Assembly (NCBI RefSeq): GCF_026625725.1
Contig: NZ_CP113060.1
Span: 2,982,001-3,046,000 of the forward strand
Direction of reading: 5' to 3'
Origin: Pseudomonas sp. SL4(2022)
GTDB taxonomy: Bacteria; Pseudomonadota; Gammaproteobacteria; Pseudomonadales; Pseudomonadaceae
DNA length: 64,000 nt
Shown in pieces: positions 7,925-17,068 of the stretch (its first letter is position 1; every line of letters begins with the position of its first letter). The notes under the pieces were generated by a model. That model did not search any database, was not told where the DNA came from, and saw only the letters and a list, made by a program, of their open reading frames with translations. A program made the translations under genes and the position numbers.

Positions 7925-10900
7925 ATGACCGACGCCACGCCCGCTTTTGATCAACTGCTGAAAAACCTCGACCAGACCCTGCTGGGCGATCGTCCTCGTC
8001 TGCGCCGTCAGTTGCAGGAGCTGCGCAAGCAAACGCCGGTGGACGAGGCCAAGCTGGCGCAATGGCTGCAGCGCTTTGAGGCGTCCAAGGCCAAGGTCGA
8101 GGCGCGCCGTTTGAGCGTGCCGACCCTGCGCTACGACGACGCGCTGCCAATTGCCGCCAAGCGCGATGAAATCAAAGCCGCCATCGCCGGGCATCAGGTG
8201 GTGGTGATCGCCGGGGAAACCGGATCGGGCAAAACCACCCAGTTGCCGAAAATCTGCCTGGAGCTGGGCCGCGGTGTGCACGGGCTGATCGGCCACACCC
8301 AGCCGCGCCGCCTGGCTGCGCGCAGTGTGGCCACAAGGGTGGCGGAAGAAATCGGCACGCCGCTGGGCGAACTGGTCGGCTATCAGGTGCGCTTCGAGGA
8401 CCAGAGCAACGAGCGCAGCCTGATCAAATTGATGACCGACGGTATCCTGCTGGCGGAAACCCAGCACGACCGCTACCTGGAAAAGTACGACACGATCATC
8501 GTCGACGAAGCCCACGAACGCAGCCTGAACATCGACTTTCTGCTGGGCTTTCTGAAAACCCTGCTGGTGCGCCGGCCTGATCTCAAGCTGATCATCACCT
8601 CGGCGACCATCGATTTGCAGCGCTTCTCCGAGCACTTTGGCGGCGCGCCGATTGTTGAAGTGTCCGGGCGTACCTTCCCGGTGGACACCTGGTACCGGCC
8701 GCTGGCCGCCGAGCAGGATGAAGACGGCAACCGCGTTGAGGAAGACCTCTCGGTCGATCAGGCGATCCTCGCCACGCTGGATGAAATCAGCGCCTTTGAA
8801 AAGGCCGAAGGCAAACGCCCCGGCGATGTGTTGGTGTTCTTGCCCGGCGAGCGCGAGATTCGCGACGCTGCCGAGGTGCTGCGCAAAGCCAACCTGCGCC
8901 TGACCGAAGTGTTGCCGCTGTATGCGCGCCTGACCCCGGCCGAGCAGCAGAAGATTTTTGCGCCCATGGGCGCGCGCAAAATAGTGCTCGCCACCAACGT
9001 CGCGGAAACCTCGCTGACCGTGCCGGGCATCCGCTATGTGATCGACAGCGGCACGGCACGCATCAGCCGCTACAGTTACCGCGCCAAAGTCCAGCGCTTG
9101 CCGATTGAGGCCATCAGCCAGGCCAGCGCCAACCAGCGCAAGGGCCGTTGCGGGCGGGTCGAGCCGGGCATCTGCATCCGCTTGTACAGCGAGGACGATT
9201 TCAACGGTCGCCCGGCCTTTACCGACCCGGAAATCCTGCGCACCAATCTGGCGGCGGTGATTTTGCAGATGCTTCATCTGCGCCTTGGTGAGATCGACGC
9301 CTTCCCCTTTATTGAGCCGCCGGATGGCAAGGCCATCAGCGACGGTTTCAACCTGCTGCAGGAACTCTCGGCGGTCAGCCGCGAAGGTCAGCTCACGCAG
9401 TTGGGTCGCCAGCTGGCGCGCTTGCCGGTGGACCCACGCTTGGGTCGCATGGTGCTGGAAGGGGCCAAGCAGGGCAGCCTGGAGGAAATCCTGATCATCG
9501 CCAGCGCGCTGTCGGTGCAGGATGTGCGCGAGCGCCCGTCCGACCGCCAGCAAGCCGCCGACCAAGCCCACGCGCAGTGGAAAGATGTCGATTCCGACTT
9601 CGCCGCCTTGATTAACCTGTGGCGCGGTTTTGAAGAACAGCGTCAGGCCCTCGGCTCCAGCGCCCTGCGCAGTTGGTGCCGGAAGAACTTCCTGAATTAT
9701 TTGCGCCTGCGCGAATGGCGCGACGCGCACCGTCAGCTGGTGCTGATTAGCCGTGATTTGCAGCTGTCTTCAGGTGACAACGCGAAGGGTAGGAGCCAGC
9801 TTGCTGGCGATTCGGGCGCTCAGGCAACTAAGCCTTCGAGCCCAGAAAGTCATCGCCGCAATGCCACACCCCAGCTCTCCGCTGCGCAGAAAGAAAAAGA
9901 GCTGGCCGAAAAAGACCAGGCCGCGCAAAAAGCCAAAGGCTACGCCGCCGTGCACAAGGCAATTCTCGCTGGCTTGCTCAGCCAGATCGGCCAAAAGACC
10001 GAAGACGGCGATTACCTCGGTGCTCGTCAGCGGCGCTTCTGGGTGCATCCGTCCTCAGTGATCGGCCGCAAGAAACCCAGCTGGCTAATGGCTGCCGAAC
10101 TGGTGGAAACCACCAAGCTGTTCGCGCGTATGGTCGCCAAAATCGAACCGGACTGGATCGAGCCGCTGGCCGGCCACCTGATCAAGAAAAACCATCTGGA
10201 ACCGCACTGGGAGAAGAAGCGCGGCCAGGTTGTAGCCTTCGAGCAAATCAGCCTGTACGGCCTGATCGTGGTCGGTCGCCGTCCGGTGCACTTCGGTCCG
10301 GTTGATCCCGTGGCCTCGCGCGAGCTGTTTATCCGCGAGGGCCTGGTGGGTGGCGAGATCAACTCGCGCGCCACGTGTCTGACGGCCAACCGCCAGCTGC
10401 TGGAAAAACTCGACGAGCTGGAAGCCAAGGCGCGCCGGCGTGACATCCTCGCCGACGAGGAAACGCTGTTCGCTTACTACGAGGCGCGCTTGCCGGCGAA
10501 CATCTACCAGAGCGCCACCTTCGACAGCTGGTACAAAACGCAAAGCGCCAAGAATCCGCAGCTGCTGCTGATGCGTGAAGAGGATGTGTTGGCCCGTGAT
10601 GCCAAGGAAGTCACCGCCGCGCAGTACCCGGACACCCTGCGCCTGGGTGAACTGACCTTGCCGCTCACCTATCACTTTGAGCCCAATCACCCGCGTGACG
10701 GCGTGACCCTGCGCGTGCCGGCGCCGCTGTTGCCGCAACTGCCGCCCGAGCGGCTGGAGTGGTTGGTGCCAGGGCTGCTGGAAGCTAAATGCATGGCCCT
10801 GGTGCGTGGTCTGCCCAAGGCGCTGCGCAAGAACTTTGTCCCCGTGCCGGACTTTGTCGGCGCTGCTTTGGACAAGATCAGTTTTGCTGATGGCAGCCTG

Positions 10901-11992
10901 CCCGAGGCTCTGGGCCGCGAGTTGACGCGCATGACCGGTGCACGCGTGAGTGACGAGGCGTGGGCCGAGTCCGCCGCGCAGCTCGAAGGCCACCTGCGCA
11001 TGAACATCGAAGTGGTCGACAACCAGGGCAAACCCCTGGGGGAAGGCCGCGATTTGGCCGAGCTGACCGCACGCTTTAGCGAAGCCACCCAAGCCGGTTT
11101 GGCCTTGCCGAAAACCGCCAAGAGCCAGCAACCGGTGGAAGCCAAGGCCTTTAGCGAAGTGGCGGCCAAGACTCAGCAGCAGGTCGCCGGCCTGTCCATG
11201 ACCGTTTACCCGGCGCTGGTGGAAGAGGGCGGCGTGGTCAAGGAAGGGCGCTTCCCGACCCTGGCCGAAGCCGAATTCCAGCATCGCCGCGCCCTGCAGC
11301 GTTTGCTGCTGCAACAACTGGCCGATCAAGGTAAATGGCTGCGCGGCAAACTGCCGGGGCTGACCGAGCTGGCGCTGCTCTATCGCGAGCTGGGCCGCGT
11401 TGACGCGCTGGTTGAAGACATCCTGCTGGCCAGCCTCGACAGCTGCATCCTTGAAGGTGCTGAGCCGCTGCCGCGTGACGGTGCTGGCTTGGCCGCCCTG
11501 GCCGAACGCAAACGCAGCGACTGGACCACTGAGGCCGAGCGCCTGGCCAAACTGACCCTGGAAATACTCAAACTCTGGCACGGCCTGCAGAAGCGCTTCA
11601 AAGGCAAGATCGACCTGGCCCAGGCCATGGCGCTCAACGACATCAAGCAGCAGCTGAGCCATCTGGTGTATCCCGGTTTCGTCCGCGAAACCCCGGCGCA
11701 ATGGCTTAAAGAAGTGCCGCGTTACCTCAAAGCCATCGAACAACGCCTGGACAAGATTGGCGGCCAGGTGCAGCGCGATCGCGTCTGGAGCGGCGAGCTG
11801 GCCGGCTACTGGGAGCAGTACCAGGCGCGCCTGGCCAAACACAACCAGGAAGGCAAACGCGACCCACAACTGACGCTCTACCGCTGGCTGCTGGAGGAAT
11901 ACCGCGTGTCACTGTTCGCCCAACAACTGGGCACCAAACTGCCGGTCTCCGACAAACGCCTGAGCAAACAGTGGAGCAGTGTTGAGACATAG
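7925..11992 (+). CDS. hrpA: ATP-dependent RNA helicase HrpA
   Basis: A 1355-residue DEAH-box helicase. Walker A GETGSGKTT is at residues 97-105, DEAH at 194-197, SAT soon after, then helicase C motifs (LATNVAETSLTVPG, QRKGRCGRVEPG), HA2, OB-fold and the long HrpA-specific C-terminal domain. HrpA is associated with ribosome rescue and fimbrial mRNA processing in E. coli. The protein is longer than its usual size of about 1300 because residues roughly 615-660 form a low-complexity insert encoded partly by a REP sequence (9789-9811). The frame stays open through it, so the gene is probably functional. It sits downstream of the cold-shock gene as a separate unit. Confidence 0.95.
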   Translation: MTDATPAFDQLLKNLDQTLLGDRPRLRRQLQELRKQTPVDEAKLAQWLQRFEASKAKVEARRLSVPTLRYDDALPIAAKRDEIKAAIAGHQVVVIAGETGSGKTTQLPKICLELGRGVHGLIGHTQPRRLAARSVATRVAEEIGTPLGELVGYQVRFEDQSNERSLIKLMTDGILLAETQHDRYLEKYDTIIVDEAHERSLNIDFLLGFLKTLLVRRPDLKLIITSATIDLQRFSEHFGGAPIVEVSGRTFPVDTWYRPLAAEQDEDGNRVEEDLSVDQAILATLDEISAFEKAEGKRPGDVLVFLPGEREIRDAAEVLRKANLRLTEVLPLYARLTPAEQQKIFAPMGARKIVLATNVAETSLTVPGIRYVIDSGTARISRYSYRAKVQRLPIEAISQASANQRKGRCGRVEPGICIRLYSEDDFNGRPAFTDPEILRTNLAAVILQMLHLRLGEIDAFPFIEPPDGKAISDGFNLLQELSAVSREGQLTQLGRQLARLPVDPRLGRMVLEGAKQGSLEEILIIASALSVQDVRERPSDRQQAADQAHAQWKDVDSDFAALINLWRGFEEQRQALGSSALRSWCRKNFLNYLRLREWRDAHRQLVLISRDLQLSSGDNAKGRSQLAGDSGAQATKPSSPESHRRNATPQLSAAQKEKELAEKDQAAQKAKGYAAVHKAILAGLLSQIGQKTEDGDYLGARQRRFWVHPSSVIGRKKPSWLMAAELVETTKLFARMVAKIEPDWIEPLAGHLIKKNHLEPHWEKKRGQVVAFEQISLYGLIVVGRRPVHFGPVDPVASRELFIREGLVGGEINSRATCLTANRQLLEKLDELEAKARRRDILADEETLFAYYEARLPANIYQSATFDSWYKTQSAKNPQLLLMREEDVLARDAKEVTAAQYPDTLRLGELTLPLTYHFEPNHPRDGVTLRVPAPLLPQLPPERLEWLVPGLLEAKCMALVRGLPKALRKNFVPVPDFVGAALDKISFADGSLPEALGRELTRMTGARVSDEAWAESAAQLEGHLRMNIEVVDNQGKPLGEGRDLAELTARFSEATQAGLALPKTAKSQQPVEAKAFSEVAAKTQQQVAGLSMTVYPALVEEGGVVKEGRFPTLAEAEFQHRRALQRLLLQQLADQGKWLRGKLPGLTELALLYRELGRVDALVEDILLASLDSCILEGAEPLPRDGAGLAALAERKRSDWTTEAERLAKLTLEILKLWHGLQKRFKGKIDLAQAMALNDIKQQLSHLVYPGFVRETPAQWLKEVPRYLKAIEQRLDKIGGQVQRDRVWSGELAGYWEQYQARLAKHNQEGKRDPQLTLYRWLLEEYRVSLFAQQLGTKLPVSDKRLSKQWSSVET
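9789..9811 (+). repeat. REP element inside the hrpA coding sequence
   Basis: A full-length Pseudomonas REP word (begins GTAGGAGCCAGC, then TTGCTGGCGAT) lies in frame in hrpA. It encodes roughly residues 622-629, reading RSQLAGDS. The neighbouring stretch to about 9900 is also unlike the helicase family. Confidence 0.85.
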
Positions 11993-12117
11993 TGGCTGAG
12001 TTGGTACGTGCGCTGGCGTTTAGCTACCGAAAGCGACACGGCTCTTCGTGGCCGCAAGCCTTAAACGTTCTGCGTCATTGCGGTCAAAGATCGCTCAGCG
12101 GGACGCCAGAGCATCGA

Positions 12118-12185
12118 GCGCAAGGGTGGATGTCCCTTAGGCATCCATCATTGCGTTGGTTGTCCGGGCTACTCGCTACTAGCTG
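12118..12185 (+). repeat. Dispersed repeat, GGTGGATG family, copy 2
   Basis: Shares the ordered words GCGC, AGGGTGGATGTC, CATCCA, CATTGCG, TGGTTGT and GGGCTACT with 13244-13310, in the same orientation. It overlaps the 3' end of the substrate-binding-protein gene on the minus strand and supplies its last codons and stop. Confidence 0.75.
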
Positions 12186-13008
12186 GCATTTCCAAGCGAA
12201 TGACTCGCCGTTGTTGAAGGTTGATGGGCGGCTCGAAGACCTCATGGTAGTGAGCCCTGGCCAGACGGCTTATCAGACCCATTCGTTCAGCCTGCGGTAG
12301 CAGCTCTTGTAACAACAGATGCAACTCCGGACGCGCTGGCGAGACGTAAAGAATGTGATCCTGCGTGTAGGTGAATGCCAGGTTCTGCTCCACCTCCAGA
12401 TCGGCGTGCTGCATCCATTCGAGAGCTATTTCGTGAGCACCGCGGGGTAGATAGTCGATCCGCCGCGACTGTGAAGCCACCATGCGATAGAGCCGTTTCC
12501 AGTCACCATCAATGGTCGCCACCGGAAGGCCATTGGCCTTCCAGATGGCGCTATCCGCCCAGTCCTTGCCCATACCTGCCACATACTGCAGAGCGCGGAA
12601 GTCTTCCAGGTTCTGCACGGGGTCATACAGCGGCTGGCTACCTCTGGGAATGAACAAGATGCGCTTGTTAACAAGGTTGTCGGTCATATCCACCCGCACG
12701 GGCAGAAACCTGTGATCACGCTCGGCCGTCGGCCCAAGGAACAGTACGCTGATATCGCCACGTTGCAACATGAGTTCCAGACGCGTCGTTGGTAGATAGC
12801 CAAGCTCTCGCACATTGACAGGATGTGCCCCGAGTTCCAATGTCTGCTCGAGCACCTGACGGGTATAAACAACCGACTCAGTTATGCCGCCTAGGGTCAG
12901 TTGCACTGCGGTAGAAGCCTGCACCGGGCCAAGAAAGCAACCCAGCAGAAATAGCCCCAACGCCCGTATAGATGGCTTCGTGCGCAGGGCTGGACTTGCT
13001 CCGCGCAA
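12169..13008 (-). CDS. Substrate-binding-protein-like periplasmic protein (SBP family 3 type)
   Basis: A 279-residue frame with a hydrophobic N-terminal stretch ending in VQAS (signal peptide about residues 16-32), then a fold resembling bacterial extracellular solute-binding protein family 3. This type is common as orphan periplasmic proteins in Pseudomonas, often of unknown ligand. The frame opens with TTG at 13008 and no clear ribosome site is seen, so the true start may be one of the downstream TTG/CTG codons or the 5' end may have been altered. No transporter gene adjoins it. It is enclosed by two copies of a repeat of about 65 bp and lies next to IS copy 1. Confidence 0.65.
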   Translation of the reverse strand: MRGASPALRTKPSIRALGLFLLGCFLGPVQASTAVQLTLGGITESVVYTRQVLEQTLELGAHPVNVRELGYLPTTRLELMLQRGDISVLFLGPTAERDHRFLPVRVDMTDNLVNKRILFIPRGSQPLYDPVQNLEDFRALQYVAGMGKDWADSAIWKANGLPVATIDGDWKRLYRMVASQSRRIDYLPRGAHEIALEWMQHADLEVEQNLAFTYTQDHILYVSPARPELHLLLQELLPQAERMGLISRLARAHYHEVFEPPINLQQRRVIRLEMPASSE

Positions 13009-13330
13009 ATTTATTGTTTTTATTTTTATGACAGTTTTCCTTTTGCCAGCTACGTAGAGTTCTTTTCAGGTAAGTAGAGGGGTGGGTCAACCCATACCGG
13101 AGAGCGGGCCGAAGCCTTTGTTCGGTCACCGCACGTGATAGCCCTTGGCTTCATTGATGCGTGCCTGACCTAGTTGTAACGGTATATCAGGTAATGGCAG
13201 GTGGCCAGCATGGCTTCCTGAGTTGTTATGTAACCGAACTCCGCGCGTAGGGTGGATGTCGCTTTATCCATCCACCATTGCGATGGTTGTTAGGGCTACT
13301 TGCTGTTGGTATCGATAGGCAGTTAACGGC
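13009..13330. other. Non-coding gap between the SBP-like gene and IS copy 1
   Basis: No convincing gene. It carries the third copy of the GGTGGATG repeat (13244-13310) and otherwise unremarkable sequence. Any promoter of the minus-strand SBP-like gene should lie near its left edge, but none stands out. Confidence 0.5.
13244..13310 (+). repeat. Dispersed repeat, GGTGGATG family, copy 3
   Basis: GGTGGATG (13251-13258) and CATCCACC (13269-13276) form a hairpin around TCGCTTTATC, then the tail CATTGCGATGGTTGTTAGGG also found in copy 2. It ends about 20 bases before the left end of IS copy 1. Confidence 0.75.
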
Positions 13331-14987
13331 CCAGAGTGTGTAAAAACACTTTCGTAGCTTGGGTGCCGCAGCCCAGCGCTCCTGGACAGGCGATTGCCCA
13401 AGTATTTGCCACGATCACCACCGGTAACGTTCCAGAGCGTTTATAAAGCGCGTTAGCGCCTCCTAGCGCAACGAAAGCCGGGGTTTTTACGCCGCCATTG
13501 CCTCCAATAAGCCTGCGATGCCGATGATTTTCATCACACGCTTCAAGTTGTAGGCGAGCACATTCAGGCTCATCTCCGCGCTCACTCCAACCAGCTTGCG
13601 AGTCAGAAAATGCGTCGAGCCCATCCATTGTTTGAGCGTCCCGAAGGGATGCTCAACAGTCCGTTTTCGAACTTTCATCATCTCTGGTGCTTGGTTCAAC
13701 CGGCGCTGCATTTCGTCCAGTACCGCCTCATGCTCCCAGCGTCGCACTCGCCGTTGCTTACTCGGCGTGCACTGCGTTTTCAGCGCGCAGCTCTGGCAAT
13801 TCGAACTCCAGTAGCAGTGCATGTTTAGGCCTTTCTCTACGCTGGAAAACCGCCAAATAAGCGCCTCGCCAGCCGGGCAGGTGTATTCGTTTTTAACGGC
13901 GTCATAAATGAAGGCGTCCTTATTGAAACGCCCATCAGCCTTAGCACCTGAGGTCATCGGCTTGGGTACATAGGTGGTGATGCTGGCGTCGTGACAGGCC
14001 AAGATTTCTTCGCTTTTGAAATAGCCTCGATCAGCCACCACAGACAGCGTTTCTGAGGCCATAGCTTCCCGAGCTTGCTTCGCCATCGAGCTGAGCTGGT
14101 CACGGTCGGAACCGCTGTTGGTAACCTCGTGAGCAATGATCAAATGGTGCTGCGTGTCGACTGCCGTCTGTACGTTGTAGCCGACGATGCCGTTACCGCG
14201 CGTCATCATAGAGCGGGCATCCGGGTCGGTCAGTGAAACCTGTTTGTCTGACGATTTGTTGAGCTGAGATTCGATCCCCTGAAGCTCTTTCATCTGCGCT
14301 TTGAGCTTGGCTATTTTCTCTTCCAGGCTCGCAGCGTCTGACTCAGAAGCGCTAGGAACTTGCCGATCAGCAGCATCTAAAGTGGCCAAATAACGATTGA
14401 TGCTCGACTCAATTTCTTCCATGCGCCGCTTCAGTTTGGCGCTAGTAAAATTACGGTCGCGGTTGTTCACCGCCTTGAATTTGCTGCCGTCGATGGCGAC
14501 CAGGCTTTCACCGAACAACCCCAACTGCTGGCATAGCAAAACGAACTGGCGGCAAACGCCGCGAATGGCTTTGCTGTTGTCTTTCCGAAAGTTGGCGATG
14601 GTCTTGAAATCGGGCATCAAGCGCCCGGTCAGCCACATCAGTTCAACGTTGCGCTGAGCTTCTCGCTCAAGACGGCGACTCGATTGGATGCGGTTCAGGT
14701 AACCGTAGATATAGATCTTTAGCAGGACAGCGGGATGGTAAGCAGGTCTGCCGGTTTCGGCTGGAATGACGCCATCAAAACCCAGCGTGGCTAAGTCAAG
14801 CTCGTCGACGAAGACATCGACCACGCGCACCGGATTGGTATCGCTGACGTAATCGTCGAGGCTTTCGGGAAGTAAGGTGCTTTGACCTCGGTGTTCACCC
14901 TGGATAAACCGTTTCATGGGCGTCCCTTGCGCTGAGATTCTCGGAAATCATAGCAAGAGTTTACCGGTGCGTTTTTACACACTCTGG
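13331..14987 (-). mobile_element. IS1182-family insertion sequence, copy 1
   Basis: A 1657 bp element with 17-base terminal inverted repeats CCAGAGTGTGTAAAAAC at 13331-13347 and, inverted, at 14971-14987. It carries one transposase gene on the minus strand. Copy 2 (21500-23156) has the same length and opposite orientation. The ends are set where the two copies stop agreeing: outer flanks differ, whereas the inner flanks share a further 17 bases. Confidence 0.92.
13487..14917 (-). CDS. IS1182-family transposase
   Basis: A complete 476-residue DDE transposase. The N-terminal DUF772 domain (GRPAYHPAVLLKIYIYGYLN) is followed by a coiled-coil-like Lys/Glu-rich middle (about 180-225) and the DDE_Tnp_1 core: first Asp in AIDGSKF, second in VVADRGY, Glu in VEHPFGTLK. 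A Cys cluster (CYWSSNCQSCALKTQC) near residue 375 is usual in the family. The encoded protein is identical to that of copy 2; one synonymous change was noticed (base 13538 here, 22949 there). It is intact and should be able to mobilise both copies. Confidence 0.95.
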   Translation of the reverse strand: MKRFIQGEHRGQSTLLPESLDDYVSDTNPVRVVDVFVDELDLATLGFDGVIPAETGRPAYHPAVLLKIYIYGYLNRIQSSRRLEREAQRNVELMWLTGRLMPDFKTIANFRKDNSKAIRGVCRQFVLLCQQLGLFGESLVAIDGSKFKAVNNRDRNFTSAKLKRRMEEIESSINRYLATLDAADRQVPSASESDAASLEEKIAKLKAQMKELQGIESQLNKSSDKQVSLTDPDARSMMTRGNGIVGYNVQTAVDTQHHLIIAHEVTNSGSDRDQLSSMAKQAREAMASETLSVVADRGYFKSEEILACHDASITTYVPKPMTSGAKADGRFNKDAFIYDAVKNEYTCPAGEALIWRFSSVEKGLNMHCYWSSNCQSCALKTQCTPSKQRRVRRWEHEAVLDEMQRRLNQAPEMMKVRKRTVEHPFGTLKQWMGSTHFLTRKLVGVSAEMSLNVLAYNLKRVMKIIGIAGLLEAMAA

Positions 14988-15004
14988 GCCAAAAGCGGAC
15001 ATTC
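14988..15004 (-). repeat. 17-base sequence shared by both inner IS borders (left copy)
   Basis: GCCAAAAGCGGACATTC directly follows IS copy 1. Its exact reverse complement lies at 21483-21499 next to IS copy 2. The word resembles one arm of a palindromic repeat built on TGTCCGCTTTTGGC. Confidence 0.9.
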
Positions 15005-15012
15005 AAGAGTGG

Positions 15013-16341
15013 CTACGAATCCAGGGGTGATCTAGGCACCAGAAAATTTACGCAGAGCCCGCTACCCGTGTTTACAAACTCAAGCTCGCAACCGCAACGC
15101 TCGGCAATCGCCTTGACGATGGAAAGTCCCAGTCCGCTACCTTCGCCGGTGGAGTTGCGCCAGAAGCGCTCGGTCAGCTGGGCGAGCTTGTCCGAAGCTA
15201 CGCCTGGCCCCGAATCGCGCACGCTGAAACAAACTTTATCCCCACGCATTTGCACGATCAGGCTGACGGCAGTATCGGTAGGGGTATGGCGCTGGGCGTT
15301 ATCAAGTAGGTTGCGCAAGGCGGCAATCGCCAAGGTTGGTGGCATCGCTAAAAGACGCTGCGCACTGGAGTCGAGTAACTGCAGTTCGATAGCTGGCTGA
15401 CCCTGCTGATGAGTATCGCTGATGGCCATCTGCGCCACTTGTTCGGCACTGTATTGCAGGTTTTCGTCAAACGGCAGTCGACCCTCAACCCGCGCCAGGA
15501 GCAGCAACTGCTCTAGGGTCTGGTGCAGACGGTCGGCACCGGCTTCAGCGTTGGCCAGTGCCTGGCGGGCAGTTTCGCCTTCGGTCATGCCGGCCACTTG
15601 CAGGTGGGTCTTGATAGCGGTCAGCGGGCTGCGTAGCTCATGGGCGGCATCCTCGGTGAGCCGGCGTTCGCGCTCGATGGCCTGGGCGATACGCTTAAAC
15701 AGCTGATTCTGGGTTGCTACCAGCGGTTGTAGCTCTTGCGGCAGGCCTTCGATTTGCAGAGGTTCGATACAGTCGGCACGACGCTGGGCCAGCGCCAGGC
15801 GGATGCGCTGCAGAGACGACAGCTCGCGACTGAGGCCAAACCAGAGCACCAACAAGCTGCCGACCAGGGCCAGAAGCACCGGAGCGGCGGCAGTCAGCAG
15901 GATGGAACGTTTGAGTGTGTCGCGTTCATCCAGGCGGTCTGCTGTGGTCACCCGCATGTCGCCTTCAACCAAGGTGAAGGTGCGCCAGGTTAGATCACCA
16001 ATGGTGCGCTCATGGAAACCGCTTCCCACCACACCCAACGCACTGTCCGGTGCGGCGCGGCTGCTGGCGAGGATCTCGCCACGCACCGAGCTGATCTGGC
16101 AGGCGATGCCTTCGGGAATGCCTAGCTGCTCGGTGCTGAGTGGCGTTCCTGACTCCCCCTGTTGGGGTGACGGCAGCTGTGCCAGCAATCCTGCGACCAT
16201 ACGCGCTGATGAGGCCAGGCGCTGATCGAGTGAAAGGGTCAACTGATTACGCAGATCGAACAGCATCCACACAGCTGCCAGCGACCAGAGCAGCACAAAG
16301 GCGGAACCGAGGATAAGGGTCAGGCGTAGACGCAAACTCAT
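15013..16341 (-). CDS. Two-component sensor histidine kinase (QseC/PmrB type)
   Basis: A 442-residue inner-membrane kinase with two transmembrane helices (about residues 7-27 and 147-170) flanking a periplasmic sensor region of about 120 residues. A HAMP-like linker is followed by the H-box EDAAHELRSPLTAIK carrying the phosphorylated His, an N-box (LRNLLDNAQRHTP) and G-boxes (RDSGPGV, GSGLGLSIVK). Its ATG overlaps the regulator stop (ATGA), so the pair is an operon, divergent from the dsbD operon, as for PA2480-PA2479 in P. aeruginosa (recalled). It probably senses envelope redox or metal stress, inferred from its neighbours. The stop is only 25 bases from IS copy 1. Confidence 0.9.
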   Translation of the reverse strand: MSLRLRLTLILGSAFVLLWSLAAVWMLFDLRNQLTLSLDQRLASSARMVAGLLAQLPSPQQGESGTPLSTEQLGIPEGIACQISSVRGEILASSRAAPDSALGVVGSGFHERTIGDLTWRTFTLVEGDMRVTTADRLDERDTLKRSILLTAAAPVLLALVGSLLVLWFGLSRELSSLQRIRLALAQRRADCIEPLQIEGLPQELQPLVATQNQLFKRIAQAIERERRLTEDAAHELRSPLTAIKTHLQVAGMTEGETARQALANAEAGADRLHQTLEQLLLLARVEGRLPFDENLQYSAEQVAQMAISDTHQQGQPAIELQLLDSSAQRLLAMPPTLAIAALRNLLDNAQRHTPTDTAVSLIVQMRGDKVCFSVRDSGPGVASDKLAQLTERFWRNSTGEGSGLGLSIVKAIAERCGCELEFVNTGSGLCVNFLVPRSPLDS

Positions 16342-17033
16342 GAACTGTTGCTCTCGTCAGAAGTGGTTGCATGCCCGGCTGGCCCCAGGCGGTAGCCCAG
16401 GCCGCGTACCGTCTCGACAATACCGTTGCCCAGCTTGCGGCGCAGGTGGTGGATATGCACGTTGAGCGCGTTGCTCTCGACATCACCGTCGAGGCCGTAG
16501 ACCGCATCCTTCAGCTGTTCGCCGCTGAGCACTCGGCCTGGGCTCTGCAACAGCGCCTGCAGCAGCACTTGCTCACGGCGCGAAAGGTCGACCGGTTGCT
16601 CGTGCAAAAACGCCTGGCAGGCCACTGGGTCGTAACGCAGCGGGCCGTGCTCGACCTGCGGGCTGGCGCGTCCGGCGGCGCGACGCAACAACGCATGCAG
16701 GCGTGCGGCGAGTTCACGCAGGTCGAAGGGTTTGACCAAGTAATCGTCGGCCCCGTCCTGCAGGCCAGACACGCGGTCGGCTATTGAGTCACGGGCGGTC
16801 AGCAACAACACGGGCAGCGCCATACCACGCTGACGCAGCCGGCGCAGCAGGCTCAGACCGTCTTCGTCCGGCAGGCCCAGATCCAGCACCAATGCGTCGA
16901 ACTCCACCGTGCGCAGCAGCGCCTCAGCCTCGGCCGCAGTCGCGGCGCGCATCACGCGAAAGCCCTGGGCGGTGAGCCCGGCCACGACGCCACTGGCGAT
17001 CAGGGCGTTGTCTTCAGTCAGCAATATGTACAT
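16338..17033 (-). CDS. OmpR/PhoB-family response regulator
   Basis: A 231-residue regulator: receiver domain with acidic residues EDN near residue 7, phosphoacceptor Asp in LVLDLGLPDEDG (about residue 51), conserved Lys in VKPFDLREL, then a winged-helix DNA-binding domain with SREQVLLQALL and VHIHHLRRKLG. The PmrA/QseB subgroup binds TTAA half-sites spaced by 11 bases, and such an arrangement is present in the shared intergenic region (17145-17159). It is expected to control itself and the divergent dsbD operon. Confidence 0.92.
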   Translation of the reverse strand: MYILLTEDNALIASGVVAGLTAQGFRVMRAATAAEAEALLRTVEFDALVLDLGLPDEDGLSLLRRLRQRGMALPVLLLTARDSIADRVSGLQDGADDYLVKPFDLRELAARLHALLRRAAGRASPQVEHGPLRYDPVACQAFLHEQPVDLSRREQVLLQALLQSPGRVLSGEQLKDAVYGLDGDVESNALNVHIHHLRRKLGNGIVETVRGLGYRLGPAGHATTSDESNSS

Positions 17034-17068
17034 GAAACCAGTCCGTGGAGGAGTTTGAAGTATCCGTT

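Noticed and set aside
7388..9730. 780-codon minus-strand open frame
   Set aside because: Antisense to the cold-shock gene and hrpA; composition typical of a GC-rich shadow frame.
10085..11869. 594-codon minus-strand open frame
   Set aside because: Antisense to hrpA, with no recognisable motif.
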